From an uncultured Thiothrix sp. (lineage in GTDB: Bacteria; Pseudomonadota; Gammaproteobacteria; Poriferisulfidales; GCA-002705445): a stretch of DNA of 53,243 bases. The stretch lies in contig CACEJE010000006.1 of assembly GCA_902559815.1 (NCBI GenBank), positions 10,001-63,243 of the forward strand, in the 5' to 3' direction. A program made the translations under genes and the position numbers. Below the pieces are notes generated by a model. That model was not told the DNA's origin and ran no database searches. It saw only the letters and a program-made list of their open reading frames with translations. This document shows positions 50,777 to 53,243 of the stretch, one piece after another; within the stretch, counting starts at the first letter, position 1, and each line of letters starts with the position of its first letter.

Positions 50777-53116
50777 TTAATTGATAATTATAATATTCTC
50801 TTCAATCGCATCAATTTTAATTTTTTTTGCATTAATTAATTTATCATACAATAAACCAACACCAATTACCGAAGGAATACCCAACTCAGCTGATCTTATA
50901 GCCATATGTGAATTTGATCCACCATATTTAGTTATAAACCCAGATATCTTATGTGAAAAAATCCAATCATAACCAGGATCTGCATTTTCAATCAAAACAA
51001 CCTTATTTTTAATACTAGCACTTTTTTTATTATCTAAAACAATAACATCTGCGATAACACTTTTTTGTGTAATAAAATTTGGTTTTGATTCATTTTCATA
51101 ATAAAAAAATATATCATTTGTGCTAGATATTAGATTAGGAAGATTAATTAATTTAGTATAACCAAATCTTTTTTTTCTTCTTTGAATTGATGCATTAATA
51201 ATTTTTTTTGGATCACTTATAATGCTATTAAGTGACATTATTGACCCTATATGAGTGTATGAAGAATCATCTTCTGATATATCAAGTTTTCTTGAAATAT
51301 CTTTATAAATATTTAATATTGAGCTAACGTTTTTTGTAAATATAAATTTTGAATATTCTCTAGCTTCTATTGCTTCCTTGATAAAAGTTATTAGTTCGTT
51401 TGCATTGATTCTTAATTTTGTTTTTTCTAAGAAACTGTCTAAATTTTTGATAGATTCTTTAGAAAATTTAAAATATTTTTTTTTATTATTTGTATTTTTT
51501 ATTTCTTTAAATTTAAAATATGAATTATAATATTCGCTATAAGATTTAGATAAGATATCATATGTCCCAGGTCGTAAATGTCCATATTTTTTTAAAAATT
51601 GGTTTTTAGATAATTTATTAATGTCTGTTACCAATAGACCACTAATAGTATTTAAAGATTCTAAGAATAAATTATATTCAGTTTTACTTATAATATTTTT
51701 ATTAACAAAAGATTTTAACATTTCTATAGCAATGAAACCTGCTCTTGCGAGACCAGCAAATGGTAGTGTTCCGTATCTTTTACAGTCCTCTATTAGCCAG
51801 TAAATTTTTCCGTAATCATCTAATTTACTATTCATTATTATTTGATACTTTTCTTCTAATATATCAATTTTTTTAATATCACTTTTCCATAAACCATTGT
51901 TTGTATCTATTATGTTGTTTGTTAGTGATAAAAGAGATTTCTTGATTTTTTTTATTTCTGTTTTAGTAAAATTAAAATCTTCAAGGATTTTTAATTTTTT
52001 ATCTGTATCTAATGTGTAACATGAGTAAATTATTTCAAATTCTATTTTGTCATGAAGCTCAGGATTTTTTTCCAGTTTATTTAAATAATAATCAACTAAT
52101 TTTTCTGCAATACCATCATCAAGAAGTTTTGGGATAAATGAGTTAAAGCTTACTCTTACATCAATATAAGGTATTCCTTCAAATTCAACTATAAGAGGAA
52201 AACTTCTAAGATTCTTATACCCATAATTATCTCTTTGGTACGCCCAAATTGAGTTTGTAATTAGTTCTCTATAAAGTGAAATAGATAAAGGTCTTGGCTT
52301 ACTCCCAATTATCTCTGCAGGGTTCCAATCTGGCATTAGACCATAAATTGCTTTTTTCCCATATAAGTATGGTTGTCTTTTAAACCAACTGCTAACTCTT
52401 TTATTTATATTAACTAAAATATCGTAATGCTCACTATCTGAAATCTTTCTCAAATAGGAAATTACTAATGGTCTAACTTGGGTAAGGTATATTTTTCCAG
52501 ATTTTGAAATAACATATTCAATATCTAATGCATCATTATCAAAAATTTCCTCAAGTTCTTTACTTAGATCAATTAATTTTCCTAAACTCCCCTTAATTTT
52601 TTTATTATGAAGCTTATGATAACAAAATAATTTATTTTTTTTACCAATCCCAGAAGTGATTGTGTCAGTTCTTCCACTAGTATCATCATAATTTATCTTT
52701 ATATAAGGTGTATTATATTTTATATCTCTAGTAAATATAACACCTGAGCTTTTAACATTTTTAATGAATGGCTGAATGAAAACTTCATCCTCTGGGCTAA
52801 GATCATCATAACTATTAAAAATTTTTCTAACAGCAGTATTAATTTCATTTTCACCTTTAATATTTGAAACTGTTAAAAACTTTCCTGCTTTTGAGTGTAT
52901 TTTTTGATCTTCTAATTTAGTTGAGCTTCTAGCTATCAATAATGAATCTTCCCATTTTTTATTTTTAATACTTCTCAATATAGTATTAGAATCTTTTTTA
53001 TATTGCATATAAGTAATTACAACTTGATCTAAAACTTCTGCATTTTTTAGTTTTCCTTTTAGATTTAAAAGATTTCTTGATTTTGTTGAGAATATTATTT
53101 TTTTTGAAGTCTTCAA
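50777..53116 (-). CDS. PEP-synthase-like protein, probable L-glutamine kinase (Cj1418-like)
   Basis: A 779-residue protein with an N-terminal ATP-grasp domain of the PPDK/PpsA type (RSSTKLED at 63-70 to QVRP at 213-216), a large central region (about 230-660) and a C-terminal swivelling phosphohistidine domain with GGSNSHMAIRSAELGIPSVIG, whose His737 would carry phosphate. There is no PEP/pyruvate-binding TIM barrel, so it is not a PEP synthase. In C. jejuni the equivalent protein phosphorylates the side-chain amide of L-glutamine. The start is TTG at 53116 with no clear ribosome binding site. It heads the phosphoramidate operon. Confidence 0.8.
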   Translation of the reverse strand: MKTSKKIIFSTKSRNLLNLKGKLKNAEVLDQVVITYMQYKKDSNTILRSIKNKKWEDSLLIARSSTKLEDQKIHSKAGKFLTVSNIKGENEINTAVRKIFNSYDDLSPEDEVFIQPFIKNVKSSGVIFTRDIKYNTPYIKINYDDTSGRTDTITSGIGKKNKLFCYHKLHNKKIKGSLGKLIDLSKELEEIFDNDALDIEYVISKSGKIYLTQVRPLVISYLRKISDSEHYDILVNINKRVSSWFKRQPYLYGKKAIYGLMPDWNPAEIIGSKPRPLSISLYRELITNSIWAYQRDNYGYKNLRSFPLIVEFEGIPYIDVRVSFNSFIPKLLDDGIAEKLVDYYLNKLEKNPELHDKIEFEIIYSCYTLDTDKKLKILEDFNFTKTEIKKIKKSLLSLTNNIIDTNNGLWKSDIKKIDILEEKYQIIMNSKLDDYGKIYWLIEDCKRYGTLPFAGLARAGFIAIEMLKSFVNKNIISKTEYNLFLESLNTISGLLVTDINKLSKNQFLKKYGHLRPGTYDILSKSYSEYYNSYFKFKEIKNTNNKKKYFKFSKESIKNLDSFLEKTKLRINANELITFIKEAIEAREYSKFIFTKNVSSILNIYKDISRKLDISEDDSSYTHIGSIMSLNSIISDPKKIINASIQRRKKRFGYTKLINLPNLISSTNDIFFYYENESKPNFITQKSVIADVIVLDNKKSASIKNKVVLIENADPGYDWIFSHKISGFITKYGGSNSHMAIRSAELGIPSVIGVGLLYDKLINAKKIKIDAIEENIIIIN

Positions 53117-53187
53117 GTTACAAATATTATAAAAATTAGAATTATTTGTATGATATAATTTATTTTTTATAATAACAAATTAAATAC

Positions 53188-53243
53188 ATGAAAACTGACT
53201 GGGATTATTCCGAAAGAGCTGCTACTTATGACAAAAGAGCTGA
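53188..53243 (+). CDS. Start of a probable SAM-dependent methyltransferase, cut by window edge
   Basis: An ATG at 53188 opens a frame that runs off the window with no stop. The 18 visible residues, MKTDWDYSERAATYDKRA, resemble the first helix of class I SAM methyltransferases, which often start with a WDYS/T-x-A-x-x-Y-D-x-R pattern. It is divergent from the glutamine kinase-like gene across 71 nt. C. jejuni has methyltransferase genes directly beside its glutamine kinase gene, so an O-methylation role is plausible. The assignment rests on a very short sequence. Confidence 0.5.
   Translation, partial: MKTDWDYSERAATYDKRA

Noticed and set aside
50777-53116. Phosphoenolpyruvate synthase
   Set aside because: The ATP-grasp and phosphohistidine domains are present but the C-terminal PEP/pyruvate-binding TIM barrel is absent.

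Overview
The window looks like a chromosomal segment of a very AT-rich, densely packed gammaproteobacterium. Three things point to Gammaproteobacteria. The gene neighbourhoods match ones known from that class: M23 peptidase-anmK-erpA-bactofilin-DUF6776-argC, thiD-thiE-hemL, smc-zipA-ligA, trmJ-iscRSUA-hscBA-fdx-iscX-ndk, hisS-yfgM-bamB-der and queA-tgt-yajC-secD-secF. ZipA itself is typical of the class. Individual proteins also match class-typical forms (Mpl, AnmK, RodZ, IscX). Low GC, many 1-11 nt overlaps, no intergenic gap above about 230 nt and no mobile elements suggest a streamlined, probably free-living marine lineage. That lifestyle is inference, and I cannot name the genus.

Positions 1-37390 are core chromosome. 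1-19592 holds murein recycling and cell-wall genes (M23 peptidase edge, anmK, mpl), an A-type Fe-S carrier, a bactofilin, argC, nth, hemJ, rppH, a HAD hydrolase, a PfkB kinase, thiamine and haem genes (thiD, thiE, hemL), yaaA, an lpxA-type acyltransferase, ligA, zipA, an unusually short smc and queF. 19600-30763 is one long minus-strand block: der, bamB, yfgM, hisS, rodZ, ndk and the complete ISC iron-sulphur operon, headed by iscR with a recognisable IscR operator. 30764-37390 has trmJ, suhB, secF-secD-yajC and the queuosine genes tgt and queA.

Positions 37447-53243 are an accessory surface-polysaccharide region next to queA. Its first part (37447-45406) encodes nucleotide-sugar short-chain dehydrogenases, a GT2 glycosyltransferase, a multi-spanning GT-C-like protein, a flippase-like membrane protein, a Nudix hydrolase, a GDP-fucose-synthase-like reductase, a DegT-fold dehydratase with His in place of the PLP lysine (ColD/RfbH type) and a GmhA-like sedoheptulose-7-phosphate isomerase. 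These suggest a deoxy- or dideoxy-sugar, possibly heptose-based. A second operon (45441-47932) carries a glycosyltransferase-like protein, a phytanoyl-CoA-dioxygenase-family protein and a short-chain dehydrogenase.

The most interesting part is 48161-53243. Simple homology would label these genes PEP synthase, glutamine amidotransferase, sugar nucleotidyltransferase, CysQ phosphatase and APS kinase. Together they match the four-step cytidine-diphosphoramidate pathway that builds the O-methyl phosphoramidate capsule modification of Campylobacter jejuni (Cj1418 glutamine kinase, Cj1416 cytidylyltransferase, Cj1417 amidohydrolase, Cj1415 kinase). A CysQ-like phosphatase sits inside the operon and could recycle the 3'-phosphorylated nucleotide left after transfer. 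A gene starting like a SAM methyltransferase runs off the right edge. I propose that this organism decorates its surface glycan with a phosphoramidate.
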